A stretch of DNA of 64,000 bases. It comes from Rhineura floridana. Its lineage: Eukaryota > Chordata > Lepidosauria > Squamata > Rhineuridae. The position numbers and the translations under genes were made by a program. The notes under the pieces are model-generated. The model was given only the letters and a program-made list of their open reading frames with translations. It searched no databases and was not told the DNA's origin. This document shows positions 10,821 to 20,884 of the stretch, one piece after another; position 1 is the stretch's first letter; the number at the start of each line of letters is the position of its first letter. Where the stretch lies: assembly GCF_030035675.1 (NCBI RefSeq), contig NC_084480.1, positions 117,181,738-117,245,737 on the forward strand, in the 5' to 3' direction.

Positions 10821-10919
10821 CTGTAATTGGTATCTTTGGGCTTTCAGGTAGTCTCCCTGGATCAGCTACTGAGGCTCTCAGTAATGAGACAACACAGAAC
10901 AGTGCAAATAGATAGTAAC
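10821..10919 (-). CDS. ZDHHC21: ZDHHC21 internal coding exon (second membrane segment and DPG motif)
   Basis: This exon encodes residues 52-84 plus one base. It covers the hydrophobic second membrane segment (YYLFALFCVVSLL) followed by RASVADPGRLPESPKIP, which contains the Asp-Pro-Gly motif that DHHC enzymes keep just after their second membrane helix. The acceptor is TTGTTTACAG and the donor is GTACAG. Its 99 bp (2 + 32 codons + 1) chain in phase with the exons on either side. It lies at the edge of an old antisense L2-like LINE (10345-10720) that inserted in the downstream intron. Confidence 0.95.
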
Positions 10920-10921
10920 CT

Positions 10922-12914
10922 GTAAACAATAATGGCAGTTTTCTGAATGGAAATTGAACAGGCTTTTCTGATATTATTGAGGAAAAGGAATTATATACAC
11001 GTCTCGGAAGGTTCATAATCAAACCACTCTGCCTTTCTTACATGGAAGCAAAAGAAAATGGGGGGGGGGGAGAGAGAAACAGACCAAGTTTTGCTACAAT
11101 AATAAACAGCAATAATATAATCCATGGGTGGGCCAATCTGCAGCACCAGTGGCAGAGGCAGGATTTGTTGCACTCATGGTCAGGAAAAGGGAGGCCAACA
11201 GACATGGCAATGGCAGAGAATCTTGCCTACACTATTATTTTCCTCTCCTTTATTCCCATATTGCTTCCCAGCTTAGCAGACTATGAATACAGCCACACTG
11301 CATATATACTGCCGCCCATATAAAGTGGAGCTATCCCAATCTTTGGATTTTTACTTGCAGCATACTTGGGGGGGAAAAAGGCTGTCTATCACTGATATAA
11401 TCTTACCAATACAAATGGCACTGAGGGAAAATGACAATAATCAATTACCACAGGAGTCAGTCAATACTACCAGAAGGTATCATGCCAGGAACACTAATCC
11501 CAAAACAGCATAATGACGCCTTATCTGGTTTGTGAATTCCTTGTACCTCTCAAGGCTACTTTAGTGAATTAATGCCAAAGTTAAGTGCAGCACATTTTTA
11601 AAAGTTACTCAATTCTAGATTGCCGTTTGGGAGGGGGGACAAACACTGCCCATCTGAGGATGGAACATAGCAGGAGGCACACACACAACAAGCACTATGT
11701 CATCGAGAGTGTGAAAAGCAAAAGGCAATTCTGCTTGTAGCATAAAACAGAAAAGCAATTATTTTGTTGCACTAGGAGATGCCTGCCCATGCACTCAGTC
11801 AGACACTGATCCATCTAGCCCATTCTGACTGTCACAAGCTCTCCAAGGTATCAGGTAGAAGTATTACCTAGCCCTGCTACCCAAAATCCTTTATCTAGAA
11901 ATGGCAGGAACTGAACCTGGTATCATCTGCACACAGAGTATGTGCTCTTCCACTAAAATATGCCCCCTCCCACTTGGCCTGGATGCACATTGGGATGTAC
12001 AGGGGAATGTTCATCACCACTTGGAAGCATACTCAAAATTGCATTCTTGTTTGCATACAAATGCACATTCTCGTCAGTTGTTTGCCCTCATCCTCTGATT
12101 GTCTCTGTGATTCCAGGCTGGTTGGGATAATGTGGTGAAGACACTTGCAGAATGGCTGTGCAGAGGCAAGGAAAAATGTGCAACAAGAGAACAAGGTAGG
12201 GGGTTTGGGAGAACCCTTTGATATTCCTGAAATCACTCTCAAACTTGTTTACAAGCAAAATTTTGGCACAGCGCTCTCCATCTTCCCTTTTCTTCACATC
12301 ATCACAGTGGCTTCCTGTCACAGAAGCTATGTCAACTTCAGCTTCTAATCCTTACTGTTATGGATCTTCATCACCTCTCGGCCCTGATTATTCTTTCTCC
12401 CTTGTCTTCTCCTTGCTCCATCTGTTCTGCACAATCTCATCTACCGCCAGCAACCTTCTCACTCCTGCTCCCATTTATATCTCCATGCAGTCTGCTACAC
12501 TGCTTTCTATATCTCTTCTCCTGAGAATATAGTCAGTGCAAAAGGTTGATACATAGCATATCGGACAAATGCTGCAGAAATATCAATCTTTGTTAAATTA
12601 GCTTATCTGAACACAGTTAGAATCACTGCTGCTTTGTTTATAAAATGTGATGAAAAGATTAATGATAATTTTTCCCTCTTCACCATGAGTGGTAAGTTTT
12701 ATGGATTCAGTTAAAAGTTCTCTTTAAAGAAACTGACCTCTTCCTTCAGAATCATCAAAAAGCTAAGTACACTAAAGTGTAGAAATATGTGCCTTTGATT
12801 GACTAATTGGGTAATTAGCTAAAAGCCAAACAGACAATAATTAAAAATCTTTAACTGACTGCACTGGTACACAATCTGGGTGGAATAAAAGTAGTAGTGA
12901 GAAACGTGACTTAC
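10922..12914. other. ZDHHC21 intron, mostly unassigned
   Basis: One decayed SINE (11785-11975). The rest shows no recognisable element. Confidence 0.45.
11785..11975 (-). mobile_element. tRNA-derived SINE (family S1), diverged
   Basis: On the minus strand a B-box-like GGTTCAGTTCC and TAGTGGAAGAGCAC precede a decayed body with GGGCTAGATGGATCAGTGTC. Lies in the first ZDHHC21 coding intron. Confidence 0.5.
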
Positions 12915-13068
12915 ACAATATTGCAACCACTGATATATGCCCCTCTTCATAGTGTGGAAGGAGGATGATTTTTGGAATGAAGAATGTGTTGAAAAGCCAG
13001 ACAAAAATAATCAGGCCCATACAGAACCAGCCCTGAGGATCAACAACAAAGTGAATCCGGAGTCCCAT
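12915..13068 (-). CDS. ZDHHC21: ZDHHC21 first coding exon (palmitoyltransferase, start codon)
   Basis: The product begins MGLRIHFVVDPQGWFCMGL, very close to the human ZDHHC21 N-terminus as I recall it. Residues 15-38 form the first membrane segment and PHYEEGHI marks the following loop. I chose the ATG at 13068 because homology begins there; a longer frame extends upstream but reads into apparent 5'UTR. The donor is GTAAGT, leaving one base for the next exon at 10821. A possible acceptor for the exon (CTCTTTAG) ends near 13119, so about 50 bases of 5'UTR may sit on this exon. The promoter is probably the CpG-rich block 6 kb upstream at 19.2-19.4 kb. The enzyme S-palmitoylates substrates such as eNOS and Src-family kinases in mammals (family knowledge). 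Confidence 0.95.
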
Positions 13069-13529
13069 TGTACATAATCTGGAGGCAGCTTGCTCCACAC
13101 AGAAAGAGGAAAATAAGCCTAAAGAGGGAAATAATTGTAATTATAATTAGTTTAGCAGTATTATGAAAGTTCCCAAGCCATGTCGGTAATACACAAATGA
13201 ATGGTAGCACATGTGAAGGAAGCACTCTTCAGCTGGAGATGAAAAGAAAAACTTAAATCCAGGAAGCTGCCCTTTCACAGAAGAGATGCCACTATATATA
13301 CTTTAAGAAATCAAACAGGATTACCCAAATCAGTGAATGACCTTTAGCCTCTCAGTTAATATTGTTCAGAATCAATCTTTCACAATCAAGTAATCTGACA
13401 GACTGCCAATCCCCCATCTCCTGTTGTCCACTAAATTTGCAATCCTATGCACGCTTTCTTGAGACCAAGTCACATTAAATTCAAAGAGATTTACATTTGA
13501 GTAAACATTTCTTAAAATTATAATTATGT

Positions 13530-13625
13530 ATTTAGGGGGGTTTATCTGCAACATACAGTTCCTAGGGTAGTTTACAAAACATTTAACAATAAAATACAAC
13601 AACAACAATAATAAATGATTTTGTT
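13530..13625 (-). mobile_element. L2-like LINE 3' tail, diverged
   Basis: GGGGGTTTATCTGCAACATACAG and GGTAGTTTACAAAACATTTAAC resemble the antisense L2-like tail. Weak. Confidence 0.35.
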
Positions 13626-13804
13626 TTTAAAAAAGTGAAACAACTGAAAGTTTTGAAAGCCTGGGAAAATAAAACAGTGTTTGCCTGGTGCTGATAAGAT
13701 AGCTCGGGTGCGAGGTGATTCTCTTTGGGAAGGGAATTGCAAAGGCAGGGCGTCAGCATAGAAAACCCAGCTGCTACTTGCATTACTTTAAAGGGTAAAG
13801 GCCC

Positions 13805-15060
13805 TCAGAAATGACTTTCAGTTGTGGACAACTGTGGTCGTTTTTTCCACGCAAAAGACGATGCAACTGGCATCCCAACCTCAGAGGAACTCCGTGACAC
13901 TAAGACCACTTGGTCTTTAATGGAGAACCACCTCCAAATGACAATCCTGATCCAATCTCAGCCAGAAGAGATTGACTTCTATATCCCTGAACAGTCAAGT
14001 CACATACCTACAGAACCTCTGCCTTGTTAGGATTAAGCTTCAGTTTACTGATTCTCATCAAGTCCATTACAGATTCCCGACTCTGATTCAACAGTTCTGC
14101 AGCTTCATCTGAAATCAGATGTAAAACTGAAATAAGAGCTGTATGTCATCAGGATACAAATAGTACCTAAATTCCTGGATTTCTCAGTAGTTTTTTGGAG
14201 ATGTCAGAGAACACAGGAGACAGGACGAAACAGAACCGTGTGAAACTTCATAGCACCACTGCCAAGCAGTTGAGCAATCGGTCATCCAACACCACCTTCT
14301 GGAACTGGCCATCCACATAGCAGTAGAACCACTGCAATGGAGGAGACCCACTTCATATCTCTTTTTTCCCACCCCTTTTAGGAGTCTGGTTTTAATTTGG
14401 TTCCTCAGACAGATTTTTATTGACCTGGAACTATATCAAATCAGGTCTAGATAATCTGACTCATTCAACAGTGCCCAGGGTTGCACATCTGCTTAGCACC
14501 TTGGCTAAAAGGGAGATATTTGCATCTGGCTGATGGTGGTTGCATTCTGCAGGGGCCCAGTGTAGTTTTTTTTAGTAGTATCACAACCATCAAGTTAGTC
14601 GGAACAGCCCTCTCATAGAGGCATTAATCACATCCTGGACTCAGCTGCATAATCCCCTTCTGGCAGATGATATTAGCCACAACAGGCAAGGATCTAGCAG
14701 ACACCTCTCTAAGCACCTCATCCATATCCTAAAGTCTGATCCCACTAAACCAGACTAAAAGATGTTCTAAAGATATCCCTTGACTAAATTGTAGAAACTG
14801 TGGCATCTAAGTCAGGGCAAAAACAAACATCCCTGGGCTAGGGCTTCAACAAGAGTGCTTGCCATGCCAAATGGAAACTCCAAGGCGCCTAAAAAATCTC
14901 TCAGCTGCCATCAGCCTCAGATTACATCAGCCAGACAATCCTAATATGTCCACCATTCCTACGGAGACTACTGTCAGTCTTAATCTCACCAGGAAGCGAT
15001 TGATCATGGCAATGGAATCAAACTCCCACAGGTACAATTAAATCAACATGTTCAAGATCA
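13805..15060 (-). mobile_element. L2-like LINE, old antisense copy
   Basis: The minus strand around 14030-14110 reads DEAAELLNQSRESVMDLMRI then LKLNPNKAEV, the L2-like LNRCL..TMDWMRxNKLRLNPDKTEVL block. Text up to about 15060 fits more 5' RT sequence but is very diverged. In the 5'UTR intron of ZDHHC21. Confidence 0.6.
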
Positions 15061-15821
15061 GGCTGTAAGCGATCACAGATTTTAAACAGATTAAAGGTGC
15101 ATCTAAACAGCAGTTATACTAGTTGCTATTATACTAAACAGCAACTAATTTCACACTCTAGCTCCAAACCCAAAGAACAGTCAAATGTGTTTCATATATC
15201 TCTCCCCAATCCCCAAACACCTCCTATTTAAATTCTGCAGCTGCATCCAATTAAGAATTCAGAGAGTTAAATTTAAAGTATTGCATAGTCGTATACCTTC
15301 CTACGTGTCAAACTGCATTTCTTCTGCTGCATCTACACCCTGTCACTGAACTCCACCTAAATTCCTCCCTTCCTGGAATCTCACAGATTGCATAAACAGG
15401 CTTTCTAATCTTATAAATTGCCCAGCATCTAGCTTTAAATAGCTCTTGCAACTCCTTTATTTCTGTGAACTCCATCAAGTACATGAAACCAAAAACAGAG
15501 GAAGTTGCCAAATGCACTTTGCTGTATTTTGCCAGAAGTACTCATTACTTCATTATTAACAACATTAGGTGTTGTTTCAGCTAATTTCTTTGCTGTTCAC
15601 ATTAACAGATCTTGTATGTCTTACAATATTTACCCCATCGGGCAATTGGCATTAACATTTTCTTTTTGCCATAGTTATAAGGTTTCTTCTTATCACAGAG
15701 GTGTTGGCTGGCAATGGCATTGCTAGGAGCAGCCATCATCACTGCTAGATCAGTTCTCCTTTTTACCACTGTTATTGTACTTTTGCCATTGATCCTGGGA
15801 AGGCATAGGATACCAACCAGT
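15061..15821. other. ZDHHC21 5'UTR intron, unassigned
   Basis: No gene or element recognised. Short open frames on either strand have no family resemblance. Confidence 0.45.
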
Positions 15822-15954
15822 TACACTAGGGATGGGAATCCTGTGGCCATCCCAATGTTGTTGGACTCTAATTCCCATCAGTCGCATTCAGCACAGCCAA
15901 TGGTCAGGGATGACAGAAGCTAGAGACCAACAACATCTGGAGGTTTTCCACCCC
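15822..15954. mobile_element. Palindromic MITE (family C, copy 2)
   Basis: This is the same family as 1062-1192: it has ATGTTGTTGGACTCTAATTCC on one arm and ACCAACAACATCTGGAGG on the other. More diverged and with less clear ends. Confidence 0.55.
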
Positions 15955-16190
15955 CGAGTTATACTGATGTAAGCTCCTATATAGCTGTGACAATCCTAAA
16001 TGCTTCTAAGAGAATAACCACCACTGAATACAAAGCAAGCATGATTAGGATCATGCTGTAAGTTGCCTATCTGCCAATTAGTCTCCTGGTGGCAGCAAGA
16101 GTGATTAGGCCCACAAATACTTATAACAATAAAGAGCATGAGTTGTGAAACCACTTGCTACAGAATTTAGAAAAAAGCAAGAATTACAGA

Positions 16191-16407
16191 TAGGGTTGCC
16201 AGGTTCAGGGCCTGAGACTGATCCTGTATCTTTAGGTCCTCTTGGTCCAAAAGGTCTTCTGTATCTTTAAAAGTTGTGCAGGGGGAAGGGAGAATTCCAC
16301 CTTGTGGTTTTTCCCATTACAGGGTTGCAAGAACACCTGCACATGGCTGACTTTCTCTTCTCCTAAAGATACAGGATCAGTCTCAGGCCCTGAACCTGGC
16401 AACCCTA
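16191..16407. mobile_element. hAT-type foldback MITE (family A, copy 2)
   Basis: This has the same family ends as 6435-6772 (TAGGGTTGCCAGG...CCTGGCAACCCTA), but one arm is shortened, giving 217 bp. The flanking octamers ATTACAGA and ACTGCAGA match at six of eight positions, so the target duplication has decayed. Confidence 0.8.
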
Positions 16408-16499
16408 ACTGCAGAGGATAGGACTATTACTATCAAAGTGGTGTAGAGAGGGAATACTCCTTCATTATCTGTACTCTCTGAAAACAAAGACATTTTTGT

Positions 16500-16680
16500 T
16501 TCAATAAGCTTTTCTAGCTGCCTCAAGGGTTTATTTTGTATTGTTTTGAAACCTATTTTAGCTATTCACGTTTTGTACTGGTTTTTTTTTAAAAAAACTA
16601 TTCTTAGCCACGTTTATCGTGTGTTGACAAATAACTTTGAGAAGCATGTAAAAGGTGTTTTATAAATAAATAAATTCAAC
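16500..16680 (+). mobile_element. L2-like LINE 3' tail
   Basis: TTATTTTGTATTGTTTTGAA, TTAGCCACGTTTATCGTGTG, then AAAAGGTGTTTTATAAATAAATAAATT: the terminal noncoding tail only. Confidence 0.5.
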
Positions 16681-16965
16681 CTGTTTCTGTGGGTAATAAT
16701 AAAAAAAGACTGTCAGGGTGTTGGTAATTTTTTCTTTGCAGTAAGTGTGTTTTCAAAGTGACAGTGATGTAAACCAAGCACCCTTTTGTAAATAATATAA
16801 TGAAATAAATAATCCTAAGGCCACACAAATATGTACAATAGTAGACAATTCCCACCTTCAATTACACTACCAGTATCAAATACTGCAAATCTCAGCCAAC
16901 TCCAGAACTGAAGCCCATGCTTTCATAGCCAGTAACAATTATTCCCATCAGGCCTACTACAGAAG

Positions 16966-17230
16966 TTGGTGAATACCCACAGTTGCAGTCCAGATGACAT
17001 CATTGTTACAGGATCCAGTGATGAAGATCATATGAAGAATCTGGCACACGTTTTCAAGAGACTGAAAGAATATGGATTACGAGTAAACATTGAGAAATGT
17101 AAATTCTTCAAAGAATCAGTTACATACTGTGGACATACTACAGATGCCAAATGACTACACCAGTCACCTGAAAAAATAGAAGCTTGGAGGCACTTTGCCC
17201 AGAGAGTCCCACAAGTGCCTTTCCCTGGCA
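16966..17230 (+). mobile_element. Fossil of Ty3/gypsy-type LTR retrotransposon (pol fragment)
   Basis: A fragment of about 265 bases from the reverse transcriptase region. The core DDIIVTGSSDEDHMKNL and VFKRLKEYGLRVN are typical of the Ty3/gypsy class. No LTRs, gag, integrase or other parts were seen nearby. It is a broken, old remnant. It lies in the 5'UTR intron of ZDHHC21. Confidence 0.7.
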
Positions 17231-17394
17231 GTAAAAGTACAGTTAATATTGGGCACATATCTTTGCTGTATTGTTTTTGGTGCCAGCAAGAAACCTTTTT
17301 GTTTTAGCAAGCCTAGCCAGGCATGTAATTTTAGCATGCAGTTTTTAAAATGCAATTTTAGTAAGCATAATTGTTTTAAAATTACTGATTGTTT

Positions 17395-17545
17395 TTTTAA
17401 AATGTAACTTTTTTTAGTTGGCATTTTGTTTTTAATTGGTATTTTTAAGGATTATTTTAGATTGTCCTTTGTTAACCACTTACAGAGTTTTTGTTTCTAT
17501 AAGGGGTATATAAATTTTGTTAAATAAAAAATAAAATAAACAATA
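17395..17545 (+). mobile_element. L2-like LINE 3' tail
   Basis: TTTTTAATTGGTATTTTTAAGG, TTAACCACTTACAGAGTTTT, AAGGGGTATATAAATTTTGTTAAATAAA. It lies just after the LTR-type fossil. Confidence 0.5.
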
Positions 17546-18404
17546 ATTAAGTAATGAAAACTTTGCTGCCCTTTCAACTGCCTGAGGTGACTGCCTCATT
17601 CTGCCTATTAGTAGGGCCAGCCCTTATTAATAGGGCATGCGGACAAAACACTGCCACTCTTTGGCAAGTGCAACAAGCTCCAGCCTTTCTCTCAGCCTTG
17701 GAAGTACAGGTGTGGGCAGGGATTGTCCTGGTAGTTGTGTAGTGACTCCCACCTCCACCCCAGCTCTAACACTGGGTGAAAGGCTGGGGTTGTTTGATGG
17801 CTCCAAGCATTACAGCAGCTGCTGAAATTACCATTAGGCAGAGCCCACCAGGGCTGATGCTTACTGCACTGCAACCTCTGACACCACCTGGTATTGCTGC
17901 TCCCTGTCATTGGGTCACACACACACACACACACACACACATACAAGCACTAGCGTGCCAGTCATTCCCTCCCTCTGAATGTGCTTACTGTGCATTCGGA
18001 TGGGGATTGTGCAGCCACCATCTTACATCTCCCAAAATGCAATGCCTGAAATAAGGCATTGCATTGTTGGAGATAGAGGATGGCTGCTTCCTGGTGCTGA
18101 TTGGCACACAGCAGCCAAAAACACTGCTGGGTAAGCATATTCGGGAAGAGAGGAAGGTGTGCATGGCAGGAGCCATATCAGACAGGGGCCCCATGGAGTG
18201 GGGGCACTGGCAGCAGTCATGGGTGAGGGCCCAGGCTGGTAAATGGAGGCCAGCAGTAGGACTATGCTGAGTGTCCATTCAAGCTTGGCACCAGCCCTAT
18301 GCATCACAGAGGCAATAGAAGGGTATTGCCTGAACTGAGTACACACACACCCAACTTCCTGTTTCATAGTAGAAAAGGGAGTGAGGAGCTTCCTTCGCTG
18401 CTGC
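17546..18404. other. GC-richer intronic stretch with (CA)n, probable unidentified repeat
   Basis: Text such as CCTGAGGTGACTGCCTCATT and AGTAGGGCCAGCCCTTATTA suggests a squamate interspersed repeat, but ends were not found. Confidence 0.3.
17916..17941 (+). repeat. (CA)n microsatellite
   Basis: Thirteen CA units. Confidence 0.95.
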
Positions 18405-18700
18405 ACTGCTTAGGCTCCTGGAGCATCTCAGCAGCCAAGCCAGCAAGTTGCCTGCCACCCAAGAAGGGAGCAGTGGCTTTCTTGGCCACTTGCTGTCCAG
18501 GAGCCAGGAACACCTCAGCAGCACAGGTAGCCCAACCAGCAAACTCCCTGCCTCCTTGAAGATAACTTTCTTGGCCATTGCCTGGCCAAGGCAGCTGGAT
18601 CTCCTCAATTGCACAGCAGCTACACCAGCAAGCTCTGTGTATATGTAAAGTGGGGCTGTCCTTGGCCACTATACCTGGAGCACCTTGACTTTACAGTGGC
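18405..18700 (+). repeat. Tandem repeat, three units of about 90-96 bp
   Basis: The motif CCAGCAAgyTsCCTGCC recurs at 18441, 18537 and 18626, with TTTCTTGGCCACT/ATT in each unit. The units are diverged. It lies about 500 bases from the ZDHHC21 CpG promoter. Confidence 0.6.
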
Positions 18701-19243
18701 CAAAATGGCAACCCCTGCCACCCTTTCCATCTCCAAACGTGGATCTGGGAAACCTTACAGGCTTACATGTTTTTGCTTGCCACAGCGAGGGTGCCACCAC
18801 CCTCTGGTGAGAAAAACAAGCTCCAGTTTTCCTCTCGACTTGGAGCTGCAGAGGTGAAAGGGGTTCATTTCATCACTTGTGCCCTGATCCTCAGCACCTT
18901 CCAAGATCCAAGCTTTGGGGAAAGGCTTTGGCTGACCGTCATGTCAACCATGAGGAAGATATATTGGACTTGCAGATTGTTCTGGTGTTGGAGACTGAAG
19001 CTTCTCAATAAGCAGCCCAGGGCTGCTGTCCCTTCCAGTTGTGATGGGGAGAGAGGAGAAGGAGGAAGAAGAGGAAACAATGTCCCCAGACCACCCCATT
19101 CTCACCTTTCCCCAGATCGCCTCCCAGTCTTCCAGACCAGAGATCCCTCCCCATACCCGCAGCGAAGTGTAGGGGGTCAAGGAGTGTCCTAGCAACAGCG
19201 CCGCCTCCCGGCACCTGGCGTCACTCTTATCTCATTCACTCAC

Positions 19244-19460
19244 CGGTGGGAGGCTCAGCCGACCCTCATGTACTCAACTCGGCCGTGCTCCGGCTTCCGC
19301 AGTAGTTATGCGCATGCGCACCAAATGGAAGAAAAAACTCAGCTCTCAGGAGGGGGAGGGGCACGGCCAGGCGGGCGGGCGCACCTCGCTGGGCGAGACG
19401 CCGCGCTTCACGCCCTTCGCGGTAAAAGATCGGCGACTTCTTGGCGCTTTTGCAGGCTTC
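19244..19460 (-). promoter_or_regulatory. ZDHHC21: CpG-rich promoter and likely noncoding first exon of ZDHHC21
   Basis: About 250 bases here are dense in CG dinucleotides, in contrast to the AT-rich surroundings. A perfect palindromic NRF1-type site, TGCGCATGCGCA, lies at 19309-19320. On the minus strand a strong splice donor (CACCG|GTGAGT) sits at 19244/19243, so transcription from near the NRF1 site would give a short first exon spliced toward the exon at 12915-13118. There is no TATA box, as is usual for CpG-island housekeeping promoters. The exact start site cannot be read from sequence. It is assigned to ZDHHC21 because that is the only gene downstream on this strand. Confidence 0.65.
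19309..19320. promoter_or_regulatory. NRF1-type palindromic site
   Basis: TGCGCATGCGCA matches the NRF1 consensus core GCGCATGCGC on both strands. It lies within the CpG-rich block, about 65 bases upstream (minus strand) of the first-exon donor. Confidence 0.6.
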
Positions 19461-19871
19461 GTAACACGGGAGTCTGTAAAGGGTGATCGTTCCTCCTGTC
19501 CCCCCCAAAAAGCTGGAAGTATGTAGGCAGCAGTAGAACTATGGAAATTGGGCAAGTGCTCACTGAACGCAGTGAGACTCTCTTCTGAGTAAATGGAGAG
19601 ATGCCACTTGCAAATGGCATCAGGGTGATTTGGAGCTTTGGTTGTGGATCCAAACTGCTAAAAAAAAAATTGGGTTTTCGTAAGCGATTCAGCAAAGCAC
19701 CTTTCACGTTAGCGTCATAACTCTGAGTCTTAATTTTTAAAAACTCCAATTTTTAGTTAAATGTTACAAGTTGAAAATTACTTTTATCATTAATTCGGAA
19801 TTACTGATGTCGGCTGGTTCTGTGCTTGTCACCGTGAGCTGGAGTTCTGGTTGTAATCCTAAACACACATG

Positions 19872-20032
19872 ATGTTGTTCTTATATATGCCCTCAAGTCG
19901 ATTCCAACTTATGGCAACTCTATGAATCCTTTTTTGGTTGTATTCATAGGGTTTTCATGGTAAGAAGTATTCAGAGGAGGTTTATCATTGCCTTCCTCTG
20001 AGGCTAGTCCTCTCCAGCTGGCTTACATCATA
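19872..20032 (-). mobile_element. Sauria SINE, 5'-truncated
   Basis: On the minus strand: TCAGAGGAAGGCAATGATAA, ACCATGAAAACCCTATGAAT and the BovB-like tail GCCATAAGTTGGAATCGACT. The tRNA head is missing. Confidence 0.7.
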
Positions 20033-20129
20033 TTAATGCGGAGTAACTCGTTATTAATGCTAATTATAGGTCTTTCATGTAAAAAGAACTGAAAGAACGG
20101 AAATTTTAACCCTACTTGTCTGCCAGTGT

Positions 20130-20318
20130 TGTTGTTATGTGCTTTCAAGTCGATTACGACTTATGGCGACCCTATGAATCAGCGACCTCCAAGAGCATCT
20201 GTCATGAACCACCCTGCTCAGATCTTGTAAGTTCAGGTCTGTGGCTTCCTTCATGGAATCAGTCCATCTCTTGTTTGGCCTTCCTCTTTTTCTACTCCCT
20301 GCTGTTTTCCCCAGCATT
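20130..20318 (-). mobile_element. BovB (RTE) LINE, 5'-truncated 3' end with target duplication
   Basis: The minus strand encodes KRGRPNKRWTDSMKEATDLN and VVHDRCSWRSL, the C-terminus of the BovB polyprotein, then the 3' tail with CATAACAACAACA. An exact 11-bp duplication TCTGCCAGTGT brackets it (20119-20129 and 20319-20329), so this 189-bp piece is a complete truncated insertion. Confidence 0.85.
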
Positions 20319-20341
20319 TCTGCCAGTGTAGAACGATTAAA

Positions 20342-20563
20342 TTATTTTAAGGGTGTAGTGGTTTGAGTGTTGGACTATGACCTGGGAGACCAGGGTTCGA
20401 CTCCCCACATAGCCATGAAGCTCACTGGGTGACCTTGGGCCAGTCACTGCCTCTCAGCCTCGGAGGAAGGCAATGGTAAACCACCTCTGAATACCATTTA
20501 CCATGAAAACCCTATTCACAGGGTCACCATAAGTCGGAATTGACTTGAAGGCAGTAAAAAAAA
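20342..20563 (+). mobile_element. Sauria SINE
   Basis: The 5' tRNA-like head GTGTAGTGGTTTGAGTGTTG has B box GGTTCGACTCC. The middle is TGACCTTGGGCCAGTCACTG, and the 3' tail CACCATAAGTCGGAATTGAC is shared with BovB and followed by a short A-run. This is the squamate SINE mobilised by BovB. Confidence 0.85.
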
Positions 20564-20837
20564 GGGGGAGTAACTCGTTTGTGATAAATTATCTGCAATA
20601 TGTGCCCAAACAATGGGAATCTTCTCATAGGAAAGACAAGAATTCTCATTGGAAGCAATGTAAAGTCCCATAGAAATTAATGAGAGCTCTGAAGGCCAAC
20701 TGCATATGACTGGGCTCCAGTGAAATAAAACAGGTACATATAACATACAAATCAAGTGAGTAATGGATCTTTAGGGAGAATAGAATTGGTACAGGAATAG
20801 AATGCATCATCAACCACATGGTAACCTTGAGAAACTG

Positions 20838-20870
20838 GAATAATAATATAATATAATAATAATAATAAAT
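20838..20870 (+). repeat. (ATA/ATAAT)n microsatellite
   Basis: AATAATATAATATAATAAT-type run directly before the 5' end of the LINE at 20885. Confidence 0.8.
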
Positions 20871-20884
20871 GTAAAACATGGAAG

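Noticed and set aside
12841-13098. Longer open frame starting upstream of the ZDHHC21 ATG
   Set aside because: The extra residues have no match to the family and a likely splice acceptor lies within the region. The conserved start is at 13068. The part below 12915 runs past the donor.
18023-18614. Overlapping 100-130 codon frames on both strands
   Set aside because: GC-richer repeat sequence with low stop density. No domain, no start context and no conservation.
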